Notes under the pieces: model-generated
Told to the model about the DNA's origin: nothing
Seen by the model: only the letters and a program-made list of their open reading frames with translations
The model's database searches: none
From: Agrococcus baldri
Lineage (GTDB): Bacteria; Actinomycetota; Actinomycetes; Actinomycetales; Microbacteriaceae
DNA length: 64,000 nucleotides
NCBI GenBank assembly: GCA_900114805.1
Contig: FOZN01000002.1
Coordinates: 310,001 to 374,000, forward strand
Reading direction: 5' to 3'
In this document: positions 1-7,914 of the stretch, piece after piece
How positions within the stretch are numbered: position 1 is the stretch's first letter
How the letters are laid out: every line of letters begins with the position of its first letter
Position numbers and translations under genes: made by a program

Positions 1-297
1 GTAGACGGCGACCGTCACGATGCCGCGCGGCTGGTGGTGCGAGGCTGCGAGCTCGGTCTCGGCGTGCTCCATGGCGGCCAGCACCGCCTCGGTGTTGCGC
101 ACGAGCTCGAGGCCGACGGGTGTGAGCTTCGCCGTACGGCCGACCTTCTCGAGCAGGGCGGTGCCGGTCTCGCGCTCGAGCAGCGCGAGCTGCTGCGAGA
201 TCGCCGAGTGCGTGTAGGCGAGCTCTCGGGCGGCAGCGGTGATGCTGCCGTGCATCGCGACCGCCCGCAGCATCACGAGGCGGTTGAGATCCAGCAC
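1..297 (-). CDS. LysR-family transcriptional regulator, N-terminal part (runs off window)
   Basis: Reading leftward from a GTG at 297, 99 codons stay open to the window edge. The N-terminus is a typical LysR winged helix-turn-helix: it begins VLDLNRLVMLRAVAMHGS, followed by ITAAARELAYTHSAISQQLA and LLEREIG-like spacing, then KLTPVGLELV. LysR proteins bind promoter DNA and respond to a small-molecule ligand through a C-terminal periplasmic-binding-like domain, which is outside the window. The target genes cannot be named because no divergent partner is visible here. The family call is secure; the GTG start is chosen because it places the HTH at the usual distance from the N-terminus. Confidence 0.85.
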   Translation of the reverse strand, partial: MLDLNRLVMLRAVAMHGSITAAARELAYTHSAISQQLALLERETGTALLEKVGRTAKLTPVGLELVRNTEAVLAAMEHAETELAASHHQPRGIVTVAVY

Positions 298-318
298 AGC
301 CGAAGCCTACGCGGGCCG

Positions 319-1243
319 TCACGAGCCGTCCTGCTCGCCTGCCTGCTCCAGCCCATCGAGCGCGTGCGCGATGCGATCGGCGTCGGGCAGCGCCGCCCGC
401 TCCTCAGCGGGGAGCGCCTCATAGGTGTACGACGACACCGCGAGCGCGCCGTTGGTGGCGCTCAGTGAGTAGCGCACGACGACTCGTTCTTGTCGGAGCA
501 CAGCAGGATGCCCACGGTCGGCGCGTGCTGTGACCGCTTGATGAGGTCGTCGACAACGGCGACGTAGAAGCCGAGCTGCCCGGTGTACTCGGGCTTGAAC
601 TTGCCGGCCTTCAGCTCGAAGACGACGTAGCGCAGCTGCTCGGTGTGGCCTGCTCGAGATCGCGCTCGGCCGCCTCCTTGCCGAGCCCGAGGAAGTCGAA
701 GACATACGGGTCCTTCGCGATCGCCTGAGCCAGCCGGGCATCGCGCTCTTCGAGCTTCCCGTCGAAGCTGCTCGGTGCCGCGCCCTCGCGCTCCCGAAGC
801 TGCCCCATGATGTTGTGCTCGAGGAGCGCGCGCGACCATCCTTCTTGCGCTGCTCGGGTTGCGTACCAATCTCGGTCCTTCCGAGACTCCAGCTTGTCCA
901 GAAGCACCGTGACATGGCGCGACGGCAATTGTGCAACGGGCTGGTGCACAATTGTAGAATCCTCACTCCATGCCTCGGCAAAGCTGCGCATGTACATGAG
1001 ATTGCGTCGCGACAGCCCCGTCATCTCCGGAAACTCCCGCCGAAGATCGCGTGCCAGGCGCTCCACGACTTTGCTGCCCAGCCCGCCTGCCGCTGCTGTT
1101 CGAGGATCGTCTTGCCGATGCGCCAGTACAGCGCGATCAGCTCGGTGTTCACGGTTCGCTGCGCTCTCAGGTGCGCACCGCGCACCTGTTGCTTCAGCGT
1201 CGCCAGATCTCGTCGTAGTGCTCGGGAAGCTCGATCTCGCTCA
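319..1243 (-). pseudogene. Decayed DUF1016 (YhcG-like) PDDEXK nuclease gene
   Basis: The remnant starts MSEIELPEHYDEIW near 1243 and then shifts frame. Recognisable DUF1016 blocks follow in three frames: the N-terminal block around VNTELIALYWRIGKTILEQQ, the block MTGLSRRNLMYMRSFAEAW, then FDFLGLGKEAAERDLEQ, RYVVFELKAGKFKPEYTGQL, and a tail VVRYSLSATNGALAVSSYTY. Frameshifts lie near 1195, 1078 and 470. Between DLEQA and TEQLRYVV (near 645) roughly 45-50 residues usual for the family are missing, including the stretch that carries the catalytic Asp. Intact members are stand-alone or restriction-associated nucleases of about 330-370 residues. Several independent lesions plus an internal deletion make sequencing error an unlikely sole explanation. 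Confidence 0.8.
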
Positions 1244-1320
1244 TGCCGGCGAAGGTAGGTCGCACAGCCGACATCGGCGTCGGGTTCTCCACAGCACGCC
1301 TCGCAGGCGGCGAGCGGGGG

Positions 1321-2070
1321 TCATGCCAGCAGGTGCATCACCCACGTGAAGAGGAGGATCACGAGCGCGAAGGCGGGCATGATGAGCGCGGCGACGCGGC
1401 GACCGGGACCGCGGGACGGCGGCTGCTCACCCGGTGCGAGCACGCTGTCATCCGCGGTGAACTCGCTCCACGAGAGGGCGGTCGAGACGGCGAGCAGCAG
1501 CAGACCCGCGCCGCCGAGCAGCAGCGGCGGCAGCTCGACCACCACCGTCGGCAGGGCGAGGATGATCGCGATCGCGGCGGCGAGGAAGAGCACGGTGCCG
1601 ACGGCCCCGACCCAGGCGCGACGCACCAGGACGCGCAGCGCGCGGTCGGCAGCCAGCGCGAACCCGAGCAGCAGCGCCAGGGCGAGCGCCGCGACGGCCA
1701 ACTGGCCTGCGGTGATGGAGGCGGTGGTGTCCTCGAGCCAAGCGGTGAGTGCGGCTGGCAGCGTGAACATGCCCAGCAGGCCGACCACGGCCGCGATGAT
1801 CGAGCGCGCCGTGACCGGGACTGCGCGGCCGGGTTCGTCGCGCGCCAGCTGCCGCGCGTAGGCGATCGCGTCGCCGAAGGCCTCCCCCACCGCTTCGCCG
1901 GAGTCGCGCACGTGCGCCTCGACCGTGACGAGCGCGTCGCCGATGCGGTGCCCGGGCACGTCGAGCATCCGCAGCTCGAGGATGAACTCGTTCGCCCAGT
2001 CGCGGTCGACGCTGGGTGCGAGGTCGGCCGGATCGCGGCGGGCGACGGACGGCTGCTTGTCGGTGCTCAT
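1321..2070 (-). CDS. HAAS-domain membrane protein paired with PadR
   Basis: This 249-residue protein has a cytoplasmic helical N-terminus (about residues 25-75, WANEFILELRMLDVPGHRIG) resembling the HAAS domain, a helical domain found next to PadR regulators. About six hydrophobic segments follow (about residues 85-235) with a short charged loop near residue 210. Its start overlaps the stop of the upstream PadR gene by 4 bp (ATGA), so the two are translationally coupled. In this family arrangement the membrane protein is thought to sense or transmit an envelope signal, while PadR represses the operon. The substrate or signal is unknown. Confidence 0.75.
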   Translation of the reverse strand: MSTDKQPSVARRDPADLAPSVDRDWANEFILELRMLDVPGHRIGDALVTVEAHVRDSGEAVGEAFGDAIAYARQLARDEPGRAVPVTARSIIAAVVGLLGMFTLPAALTAWLEDTTASITAGQLAVAALALALLLGFALAADRALRVLVRRAWVGAVGTVLFLAAAIAIILALPTVVVELPPLLLGGAGLLLLAVSTALSWSEFTADDSVLAPGEQPPSRGPGRRVAALIMPAFALVILLFTWVMHLLA

Positions 2071-2423
2071 CGGGATGCCTCCTGGTCGGTGAGCGCGCCG
2101 TCGGCGAGCGCGCGGGTGGTGCTCGTGAATGCCGCCCAGCGGCGCGCCTGCTCGCGCGCGTGCTGCTCACCGGCGGGGGTGAGCGCGAAGAACTTGCGGC
2201 CGGGGCCGCCGTCGCCGGGTCGCCACTCGACCTCGACGTGGCCCGCCTGCTCGAGCCTGCCGAGCAGCGGGTAGAGCGTGCCGCCCTTCACCTCGCCGAG
2301 GCCAGCCTCGACGAGCCGCTGCGAGATCGCGTAGCCGTAGCTCGGCCCGTCGAGCAGGATGCGCAGCACGCACACGCCCAGCACGCCGCGAAGCCACTCG
2401 CTCGGCCACTGCTCTTCGGTCAT
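2067..2423 (-). CDS. PadR-family transcriptional regulator
   Basis: A 118-residue winged-helix protein. It opens MTEEQWPSEWLRGVLGVCVL and continues with the PadR signature around LLDGPSYGYAISQRLVEAGL, GTLYPLLGRLEQAG and the wing R-G-P-G-R-K-F-F-A-L-T-P-A-G. The ATG at 2423 is preferred over an upstream in-frame ATG at 2459, because the longer N-terminus (MTCLTSQSYCL) is translated from the palindromic promoter region. PadR proteins are dimeric repressors, commonly autoregulated. The gene is the first of a two-gene unit with the HAAS membrane protein. Confidence 0.85.
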   Translation of the reverse strand: MTEEQWPSEWLRGVLGVCVLRILLDGPSYGYAISQRLVEAGLGEVKGGTLYPLLGRLEQAGHVEVEWRPGDGGPGRKFFALTPAGEQHAREQARRWAAFTSTTRALADGALTDQEASR

Positions 2424-2438
2424 GACTAGACAGTAGCT

Positions 2439-2450
2439 CTGACTAGTCAG
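2439..2450. promoter_or_regulatory. Probable PadR operator palindrome
   Basis: CTGACTAGTCAG is a perfect 12-bp palindrome 16 bp upstream of the padR ATG. Two more CTAG-containing words lie beside it (TGACTAG at 2422-2428 and AACTAGTG near 2458-2465). CTAG is rare in this DNA, so three copies in 45 bp is striking. A PadR autorepressor site is the simplest reading; the divergent gene starting at 2535 may share it. Confidence 0.55.
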
Positions 2451-2534
2451 GCACGTCAACTAGTGCGAGATGCTCGCGGATGCGTGTCGCCACCGCGCTC
2501 GCGTAGGTTGCGTGCACGACGAGATGAGGTGAGC

Positions 2535-3101
2535 ATGCTCGAGCAGGTGCAGCAGCGGGAACCGATCGACCTGGGCGCGGTGCCGCTCGACGGGCTCGAG
2601 GAGCACCCCGACCCGTTCACACCGGCGGAGGAGCAGTGGGCCGACGAGTCGACGGATCCCCCGAGCGACGACGACCGCTTCGGCCACCTCGACGCCGAGC
2701 AGCCGCCGATCCCCGAGGGCGGCGTTGAGGGCGACATGGTCGCGGCGGATGCCGCCTGGGCCGCCGTCGCGCCCCTCGATTGGCTCGGCGCCGCAGCGCT
2801 GTTCGACGCCCGCGAGCGCGCGGTGCACCGACCCGACCTCTCCCCCGGCATCCACGACGAGTCACCGTTCGACGTGCTGCCGCTCGACGCGGATGCCGCA
2901 CGGGCGCACTTCGTCATCGTCGACCAGGGTGCCGAGCGCTGGGTGCTGCTCGACGGCCCGTTCGCCGACTTCGGCGCCGCGATCGTGCCGCTCCACAACG
3001 CGGCGAAGCGTTTCCGCAGACAGCACCGAGCCGCTTCCGACGCAGAGCGGTGGCGCTACTTCGTGCTCGCGGTGCCGGAGTCGCTCGTCTGGGCGATGTA
3101 G
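2535..3101 (+). CDS. Hypothetical acidic protein
   Basis: The 188-residue product begins MLEQVQQREPIDLGAVPLDG. The ATG at 2535 follows GATGAGGTGAGC, a usable ribosome site, so the 24 upstream in-frame codons were left out. The first 60 residues are acidic and proline-rich (STDPPSDDDRFGHLDAEQPP). The C-terminal half is a compact alpha/beta-like region ending FVLAVPESLVWAM. There are no membrane segments, no signal peptide and no catalytic motif I recognise. The gene stands alone between the divergent padR unit and the convergent HNH gene. Function unknown. Confidence 0.6.
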   Translation: MLEQVQQREPIDLGAVPLDGLEEHPDPFTPAEEQWADESTDPPSDDDRFGHLDAEQPPIPEGGVEGDMVAADAAWAAVAPLDWLGAAALFDARERAVHRPDLSPGIHDESPFDVLPLDADAARAHFVIVDQGAERWVLLDGPFADFGAAIVPLHNAAKRFRRQHRAASDAERWRYFVLAVPESLVWAM

Positions 3102-3117
3102 CGCCCTCGGCCAGCGG

Positions 3118-3609
3118 TCAGACGCGCTTGGCCGCCGAGCGCTCGCGCAGCATCCGGTCGGCACCGCTCATGACGGCGAGCACCCGCACATCCGCCCCCA
3201 CCGGGAAGTAGCTGCGGCGGCGGCGCTCGAGCCCGAGCACGTACCACCAGGCCGGCGTCCACGCGCCCTTCAAGCGGTTGTGCGCCCTGCACAGCGCTTG
3301 CCCGTTGCCCACGACGGTCGGCCCGCCGCGCGACCACGGCATCACGTGGTCGACCTCCACCGCCGGATCATCGCAGCGTCCCCAGAAGAGGAAAGCGCTG
3401 CCCTCGCAGCGGCCGCCGGCGCGCTCCAGCACGGCGGCGCGTGCTCCGAACTTGAAGCCGCGCCACGGGTCGCGGCGCGAGGAGTTCGGCCCGCGCCCGA
3501 GCATCGGGAACCGCAGCACGAGCGCCGCGACGACGACCGGGATCAGCCACCACAGCTGCGGCCCGACCACAGGGGCGAAGCCCGCCAGCAGCGGCCCGAA
3601 GATCTCCAT
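3118..3609 (-). CDS. HNH endonuclease-like protein with N-terminal membrane segment
   Basis: A 163-residue protein. Residues 5-35 form a hydrophobic stretch (PLLAGFAPVVGPQLWWLIPV) that could anchor it in the membrane. The C-terminal part carries the HNH fold: a first Cys pair (RCEGS and GRCDD), then EVDHVMPWSRGGPTVVGNGQ and ALCRAHNRLKG. These give the D-H, N and H residues of a beta-beta-alpha metal nuclease and a zinc-binding Cys/His set. Actinobacterial genomes carry many such orphan HNH proteins of uncertain role. No phage terminase or restriction partner is adjacent. Confidence 0.75.
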   Translation of the reverse strand: MEIFGPLLAGFAPVVGPQLWWLIPVVVAALVLRFPMLGRGPNSSRRDPWRGFKFGARAAVLERAGGRCEGSAFLFWGRCDDPAVEVDHVMPWSRGGPTVVGNGQALCRAHNRLKGAWTPAWWYVLGLERRRRSYFPVGADVRVLAVMSGADRMLRERSAAKRV

Positions 3610-3694
3610 GCCGCAATCATCGCCCGCGAACCAGCGGTTGGACTTCCGATCGCCTCAGGACTCGCCGATCAATGCCCAGCTTCGTCCGGAAGCG

Positions 3695-5215
3695 TCAGCC
3701 CTCGCCGCCCAACTGCCCCGACATCCGCTCGCGCATCGACACCGATGCGGCGTTGAGCCCGTGCAGCTCGACCCGCTTCCCGAGCCGGCCGTACTTCGTC
3801 TCGATCGCATCCAACGAGGCCACGGTGGATGCGTCCCAGATGTGCGAGCGCGACAGGTCGATGACGACGTGGTCGGGGTCGTCGGTGTACGAGAACTGCG
3901 TCGTCAGGTCGTTCGACGAGGCGAAGAAGAGCTCCCCCTCGACCGTGTAGTGCACAGCAGTGCCGCCGTCCGAGGTGCGCACCTCGCGCGTCACCGAGGC
4001 GAAGTGCGCCACCCGCCGCGCGAACAGCACCATCGCCACGACGACGCCCACGACGACGCCGATGGCCAGGTTGGAGGTGGCCACGACGACCACGACCGTG
4101 ACGACCATGACGAGCGTCTCTGACACGGGCATCCGCTTCAGGGTCGACGGCGAGATGGAGTGCCAGTCGAAGGTGCCGACCGAGACCATCACCATCACGG
4201 CCACCAGCGCCGCCATCGGGATGAGGCCGACGATGTCGCCCAGCACCACCACGAGGATGAGCAGGAAGAGGCCTGCAAGGAACGTCGAGATGCGCGAGCG
4301 GGCGCCCGAGACCTTCACGTTGATCATCGTCTGGCCGATCATGGCGCAGCCGCCCATGCCGCCGAAGATGCCCGAGGCGAGGTTAGCGACGCCCTGGCCC
4401 CACGACTCGCGCGTCTTGTTCGAGCGGGTGTCGGTGATGTCGTCGACGAGCTTGGCGGTCATGAGCGACTCCATCAGCCCCACGAGCGCCATCGCGAGCG
4501 CGGTCGGCCCGATGATGCCGAGCGTCTCGAGCGTCAGCGGCACGTCGGGCACGAACAGCGCCGGCAGCGACGAGGGCAGCTCGCCCTGGTCGGCGACGTT
4601 CGGCACCGACCAGCCGAACAGCAGCACCGCGGCGGTGAGCACCACGATCGCGATCAGCGGCGCCGGCACCACCTTCTGCACGCGCGGCAGCAGCACCAGG
4701 ATCGCGAGCGCCACCGCCGTCAGCGGGTAGACGAGCCACGGCACGCCCACGAGGTGCGGGATCTGCGCGAGGAAGATGAGGATCGCGAGCGCGTTGACGA
4801 ACCCGACCATGACGCTGCGCGGGATGAAGCGCATGAGCTTCGCCACCCCCAGCACCGCGAGCACGATCTGCAGCACGCCCGCCAGCAGCACGGTGGCAAT
4901 GAAGTAGTCGAAGCCGTGCTCGCGCATGATCGGCGCGATGACGAGCGCGACGGCGCCGGTGGCGGCGGAGATCATCGCGGGCCGGCCGCCGACGAACGCG
5001 ATCGTCACGGCCATGATGAACGACGAGAAGAGCCCGACGGCCGGGTCGACGCCGGCGATGATCGAGAACGAGATCGCCTCGGGGATGAGCGCGAGCGCCA
5101 CCACGAGCCCCGCGAGCGCCTCGCGCGTGAGCAGGCGCGGATTGCGCAGCACGGTGATGGCGGATGGGTCGTCTCGGTACCGCGCGCGATCGAGCGCGGG
5201 GACGGTGGTTGCCAT
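3695..5215 (-). CDS. SulP-family inorganic anion transporter with STAS domain
   Basis: The 506-residue protein matches SulP carriers (sulfate, bicarbonate or other anions). The N-terminal transport domain contains the family stretch EALAGLVVALALIPEAISFS followed by AGVDPAVGLFSSFIMAVTIA and FVGGRPAMISAATGAVALVI. About 10-12 hydrophobic segments extend to about residue 395. A C-terminal STAS domain (about 405-500) contains VVIDLSRSHIWDASTVASLD. The gene diverges from a merR-type regulator with a clear operator between them, so MerR control is likely. Sequence alone does not fix the ion; actinobacterial members include both sulfate and bicarbonate carriers. Confidence 0.88.
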   Translation of the reverse strand: MATTVPALDRARYRDDPSAITVLRNPRLLTREALAGLVVALALIPEAISFSIIAGVDPAVGLFSSFIMAVTIAFVGGRPAMISAATGAVALVIAPIMREHGFDYFIATVLLAGVLQIVLAVLGVAKLMRFIPRSVMVGFVNALAILIFLAQIPHLVGVPWLVYPLTAVALAILVLLPRVQKVVPAPLIAIVVLTAAVLLFGWSVPNVADQGELPSSLPALFVPDVPLTLETLGIIGPTALAMALVGLMESLMTAKLVDDITDTRSNKTRESWGQGVANLASGIFGGMGGCAMIGQTMINVKVSGARSRISTFLAGLFLLILVVVLGDIVGLIPMAALVAVMVMVSVGTFDWHSISPSTLKRMPVSETLVMVVTVVVVVATSNLAIGVVVGVVVAMVLFARRVAHFASVTREVRTSDGGTAVHYTVEGELFFASSNDLTTQFSYTDDPDHVVIDLSRSHIWDASTVASLDAIETKYGRLGKRVELHGLNAASVSMRERMSGQLGGEG

Positions 5216-5346
5216 TGGGCTCCTCGGGTGAGTGCTCGCGCAGGCGTGCCGCAGCGAAGGTCAGTCGGTGTGGTGCGCGTCATCGCGCGGGCTGCCCAGC
5301 CGAACGGGCCAGAATGGACAGCGGGGTCGCCGTAGCGACCAGCAAG

Positions 5347-5374
5347 AACTCTACCCTAACGTGACGGTAGAGTT
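5347..5374. promoter_or_regulatory. MerR-type operator dyad between sulP and merR
   Basis: AACTCTACC (5347-5355) and GGTAGAGTT (5366-5374) are perfect 9-bp inverted arms with a 10-bp spacer. The dyad lies 14 bp upstream of the merR ATG. MerR-family regulators bind such dyads inside promoters with overlong spacing. The site is placed to control merR itself and could also affect the divergent sulP. Confidence 0.7.
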
Positions 5375-5388
5375 GAAGAGGAAAGCCG

Positions 5389-5781
5389 ATGACCGACGAG
5401 ACCGCACCCGCCGAGCTTGCTGGCCGCACCATGCACATCGGCGAGCTCGCTGAGCGCACCGGCCTGTCGCTGCGCTCGCTGCGCCACTGGGATGAGCTGG
5501 GCCTCATGCAGGCGTCGGGCCGCAGCGAGGGTGGGTTTCGCCTCTACACCGAGGCTGACGAGCGGCGCGTGCGCCTGATCATGAGCATGAAGCCGTTCGG
5601 CTTCTCGCTCGACGAGATTGCCGAGCTCGTCGACGCGATCGAGGACTCGCCCGCCGAGCCGTTCACGGCGATGCCCGCCGACCGCGCCGCGTACTTCCGC
5701 ACGGAGATGCGCGCTCGCCGCGACAAGCTCGCCCACCAGCTGATCGAGGCCGACGCACTGGTCGATCTCGTCGGGGCGTGA
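5389..5781 (+). CDS. MerR-family transcriptional regulator
   Basis: A 130-residue protein. The MerR DNA-binding domain is clear: MHIGELAERTGLSLRSLRHW, then DELGLMQASGRSEGGFRLYT, then DERRVRLIMSMKPFGFSLDE. About 50 residues form the C-terminal coiled-coil dimerisation helix (RAAYFRTEMRARRDKLAHQL). The effector-binding tail is short and lacks the Cys cluster of metal-sensing members, so a metal effector is not indicated. The gene is divergent from sulP. The start follows GAGGAAAGCCG. Confidence 0.88.
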   Translation: MTDETAPAELAGRTMHIGELAERTGLSLRSLRHWDELGLMQASGRSEGGFRLYTEADERRVRLIMSMKPFGFSLDEIAELVDAIEDSPAEPFTAMPADRAAYFRTEMRARRDKLAHQLIEADALVDLVGA

Positions 5782-5850
5782 GCGCCGACCTGTTCCCGCC
5801 CCTGTGCGACATCGCCTCCAGTGCGGCCTCTGCGTGAAGCTCGAACTCGG

Positions 5851-6321
5851 TCAGTAGATCGGCAGCTCTTTGCGGAGGCGCCACGCGGCCTCAACCATGG
5901 CACGCGCGTGCTCGATCGCATCCCAGGCATCGTCCTCCGACGCGATCGGCCTCTCAACGGAGGGGTACTCACTTGAGTTGCGCAGTCGGCGCATGCCGCC
6001 GAACGGTCGGATCACGTCCCCGAGGACAGAGCCGAACTGAGCGAACACGGCGTCGTAGACGACGATGTGTCCGCCGCTGGCCGTGGGTCGAAGGCCCTGC
6101 ATGAGCAGCAGCGATGCGAGCGCCTTTCGCGCCGCGTCGTAGGCGAGCTGGAATGCGCCGACCGGGTCTTCTTCGACGTTGCGGCTCGCTGTGCCCAGGT
6201 GCGCCTGTGCTTGGTGGAGATACTCGAACACCAGCTCTGCGCTCGCTGGGGCGCGCTGCAGTTGTCCGCGTTGCAGCATGGCGTCCAGTTCCGCCCGGCC
6301 CTGCTGCCAGCCGGGCGTCAT
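5851..6321 (-). CDS. HEPN-domain protein (putative toxin of HTH-MNT/HEPN pair)
   Basis: The 156-residue all-helical protein starts MTPGWQQGRAELDAMLQRGQ. Its core (about residues 35-75, HQAQAHL...AFQLAYDAARKALA) is typical of HEPN four-helix proteins. Near residues 109-120, GMRRLRNSSEYPS corresponds to the HEPN R-x4-6-H motif, with Tyr119 where the classical His sits; this R-N-x3-Y form occurs in related families. HEPN toxins are RNases or are modified by nucleotidyltransferases. The ATG at 6321 overlaps the upstream nucleotidyltransferase stop by 4 bp (ATGA), which fixes the start and implies a translationally coupled toxin-antitoxin-like module. Confidence 0.78.
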   Translation of the reverse strand: MTPGWQQGRAELDAMLQRGQLQRAPASAELVFEYLHQAQAHLGTASRNVEEDPVGAFQLAYDAARKALASLLLMQGLRPTASGGHIVVYDAVFAQFGSVLGDVIRPFGGMRRLRNSSEYPSVERPIASEDDAWDAIEHARAMVEAAWRLRKELPIY

Positions 6322-6911
6322 TCGCTTGAGGTCTCTAGGGGGATGCTCACAAGCGGGCGATCGTACAGATGACGCAGGAAGAGGTCGGATTTCTGTCCCC
6401 AGGCTCGCGTGGAAACGAGCCGCGGGTTCACCTCGCGTCCGAGTCGACGACGAGCGGACTCGGCCGCAGCATCGACGGCTGCGTGCTCGATGCCGTCGCC
6501 GACGACGAGCAGATCGATGTCTTGAGGATCGGCTCCGACTTCGCCCATGAGCCGCGCGGCCCACGAGCCGTAGATGAACGCATGCGTGAGGCCGGAGATG
6601 TCGCTCAACAAAGGGCCCAGCACGGCGACCGGCCCATATGCGTAGCTCACGATCTCGGCCACGGGCTCGAAGAGCGGATGCTCGGTGTTCGCACGCAAGT
6701 AGCGATTCCGACCTGAGGTGCGTGCGAGCAGGAAGCCGGAGTCCACCAAGCGCCGGAGTTCTCTCGAGGCGTTCGGCATCGTGGTCTCCGCCTGTCGCGC
6801 GAGCTCGGTCGTTGTGCGCTCGCGTGCCGGATGCAGATACAGCTCGGCCAGGAGCCGGCCCTGCACGTCGGATCGCAGGAGCGGTGCAAGCACGGGGACC
6901 GACGGTTTCAT
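6318..6911 (-). CDS. Winged-helix/minimal nucleotidyltransferase (MNT antitoxin-like)
   Basis: The 197-residue protein has an N-terminal winged helix (about residues 10-75, TTTELARQAETTMPNASREL and LRRLVDSGFLLARTSGRNRY). A nucleotidyltransferase domain follows with GSWAARLMGE at residues 115-124 and D-I-D at 131-133, that is G-S-x14-D-x-D. MNT proteins transfer nucleotides; in HEPN/MNT modules they AMPylate and silence the HEPN partner, whose gene follows with a 4-bp overlap. The fused HTH suggests autoregulation from the AT-rich start region, where a small inverted repeat overlaps the ATG. Little leader and no clear ribosome site precede the ATG. Confidence 0.82.
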   Translation of the reverse strand: MKPSVPVLAPLLRSDVQGRLLAELYLHPARERTTTELARQAETTMPNASRELRRLVDSGFLLARTSGRNRYLRANTEHPLFEPVAEIVSYAYGPVAVLGPLLSDISGLTHAFIYGSWAARLMGEVGADPQDIDLLVVGDGIEHAAVDAAAESARRRLGREVNPRLVSTRAWGQKSDLFLRHLYDRPLVSIPLETSSE

Positions 6912-6922
6912 ATTAGTTATGA
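6908..6922. promoter_or_regulatory. AT-rich inverted repeat over the HTH-MNT start
   Basis: TCATA (6908-6912) and TATGA (6918-6922) form an inverted repeat across the start codon of the HTH-MNT gene, within a notably AT-rich 35-bp stretch. Position and symmetry suit an autorepressor site of the winged-helix antitoxin and a leaderless or very short-leader promoter. Arms are only 5 bp, so support is modest. Confidence 0.35.
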
Positions 6923-7001
6923 TATCTATCGCCTATCGCAACTGTCCATCACGACTCGGCGGTTCCCGTTGCCCGCCATCCCGAGATGGCAGCAGCCCGG
7001 T

Positions 7002-7553
7002 CTACTCGCCGCTGGGCGAGACGACGCCGTAGCGACCCCAGCTGACGATCTCCTCGACCGCCTTGCGCCCCGACAGCTGCGGCGATGCCTGAGCCTGCGA
7101 GGTGTCGGTGTGGCCGAGGCCGATCGCCGACCAGGGCTCCATGTGCGATGGAAACCCGAGGAGATCACGCACCTTCCGACGGGCCGTGCCGCTGCTGAAC
7201 CAGGCGGTGCCGCTGCCGATGCCGCGCGCGGCGGCGGCGAGCATGACCCGCTCTTGCAGTCGGCCGTCGTCGAACGCGACCGAACGGCCCTCGCCCTCGA
7301 CGGCCACGACGATCGAGGCGGCCACGCCTGCGAGGAAGTCGGTGAAGTCTCCGTAGCCGGCGAGTGCCGTGTTGGCCTCGGGTTCCGTCACGACAATCAG
7401 GTGCCACGGCTGGGTGTTCTTCGCGCTGCCGGTCCAGCGGGCTACCTCGAGCAACTGCTCGAGGTCCTCGTGCGCGATCGGCGTCGGCAGGAATCGGCGC
7501 GACTGGCGCAGGCTCCGCAGTGTGTCGAGCAGGTCCGGTGCTGGCTTCGTCAT
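7002..7553 (-). CDS. Nitroreductase-family oxidoreductase
   Basis: A 183-residue FMN-dependent nitroreductase-like protein. It begins MTKPAPDLLDTLRSLRQSRR, and the Arg pair in the first helix is the usual FMN phosphate contact. The signature W-T-G-S-A-K-N-T-Q-P-W-H follows. C-terminal motifs include GFPSHMEPWSAIGLGHTD. The family reduces nitro compounds, quinones or flavins with NAD(P)H. The ATG at 7553 is preferred over in-frame codons upstream because the homology-like region begins there. Neighbours give no substrate hint. Confidence 0.82.
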   Translation of the reverse strand: MTKPAPDLLDTLRSLRQSRRFLPTPIAHEDLEQLLEVARWTGSAKNTQPWHLIVVTEPEANTALAGYGDFTDFLAGVAASIVVAVEGEGRSVAFDDGRLQERVMLAAAARGIGSGTAWFSSGTARRKVRDLLGFPSHMEPWSAIGLGHTDTSQAQASPQLSGRKAVEEIVSWGRYGVVSPSGE

Positions 7554-7669
7554 CGCACCATCATGCACGGCCGCCTGCGGCCTCATTTCCTTGTTCCCGC
7601 GACGACCCTCGCTCAGAACGCGCGCGCCACCTCGCGCGAGCAGATCCACGGACATCCGCGGCCGCCAGG

Positions 7670-7864
7670 TCAGTCGCGCCGGAAGTGCCTCCGGATCCGC
7701 TCCGCCTGCTCCTGCGTCAGGTGCCACTCGGTGCCGATCTCGTGCCCCTCGAATGGCCCGCCGCCATCGGCGGGGTTGCGCAGGAAGCCGCGGATCTGCC
7801 GACCCTTGCGATCCATCCCCAGCTCGCGCGAGAGCTCCACCGGTGTGATCGTCGACTCATCCAT
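7670..7864 (-). CDS. Small helical hypothetical protein
   Basis: The 64-residue product starts MDESTITPVELSRELGMDRK and ends QAERIRRHFRRD. The first half reads like a helix-turn-helix (TPVELSRELGMDRKGRQIRG) and the tail is basic. It could be a small DNA-binding protein, but no family is recognised. The ATG at 7864 was chosen because in-frame sequence upstream is arginine-rich and shadow-like. Confidence 0.5.
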   Translation of the reverse strand: MDESTITPVELSRELGMDRKGRQIRGFLRNPADGGGPFEGHEIGTEWHLTQEQAERIRRHFRRD

Positions 7865-7914
7865 GCCTCGACCGTACCGCCGTGGGAGCGCATCGGCCCT
7901 ATGCCCAAAGCGCC

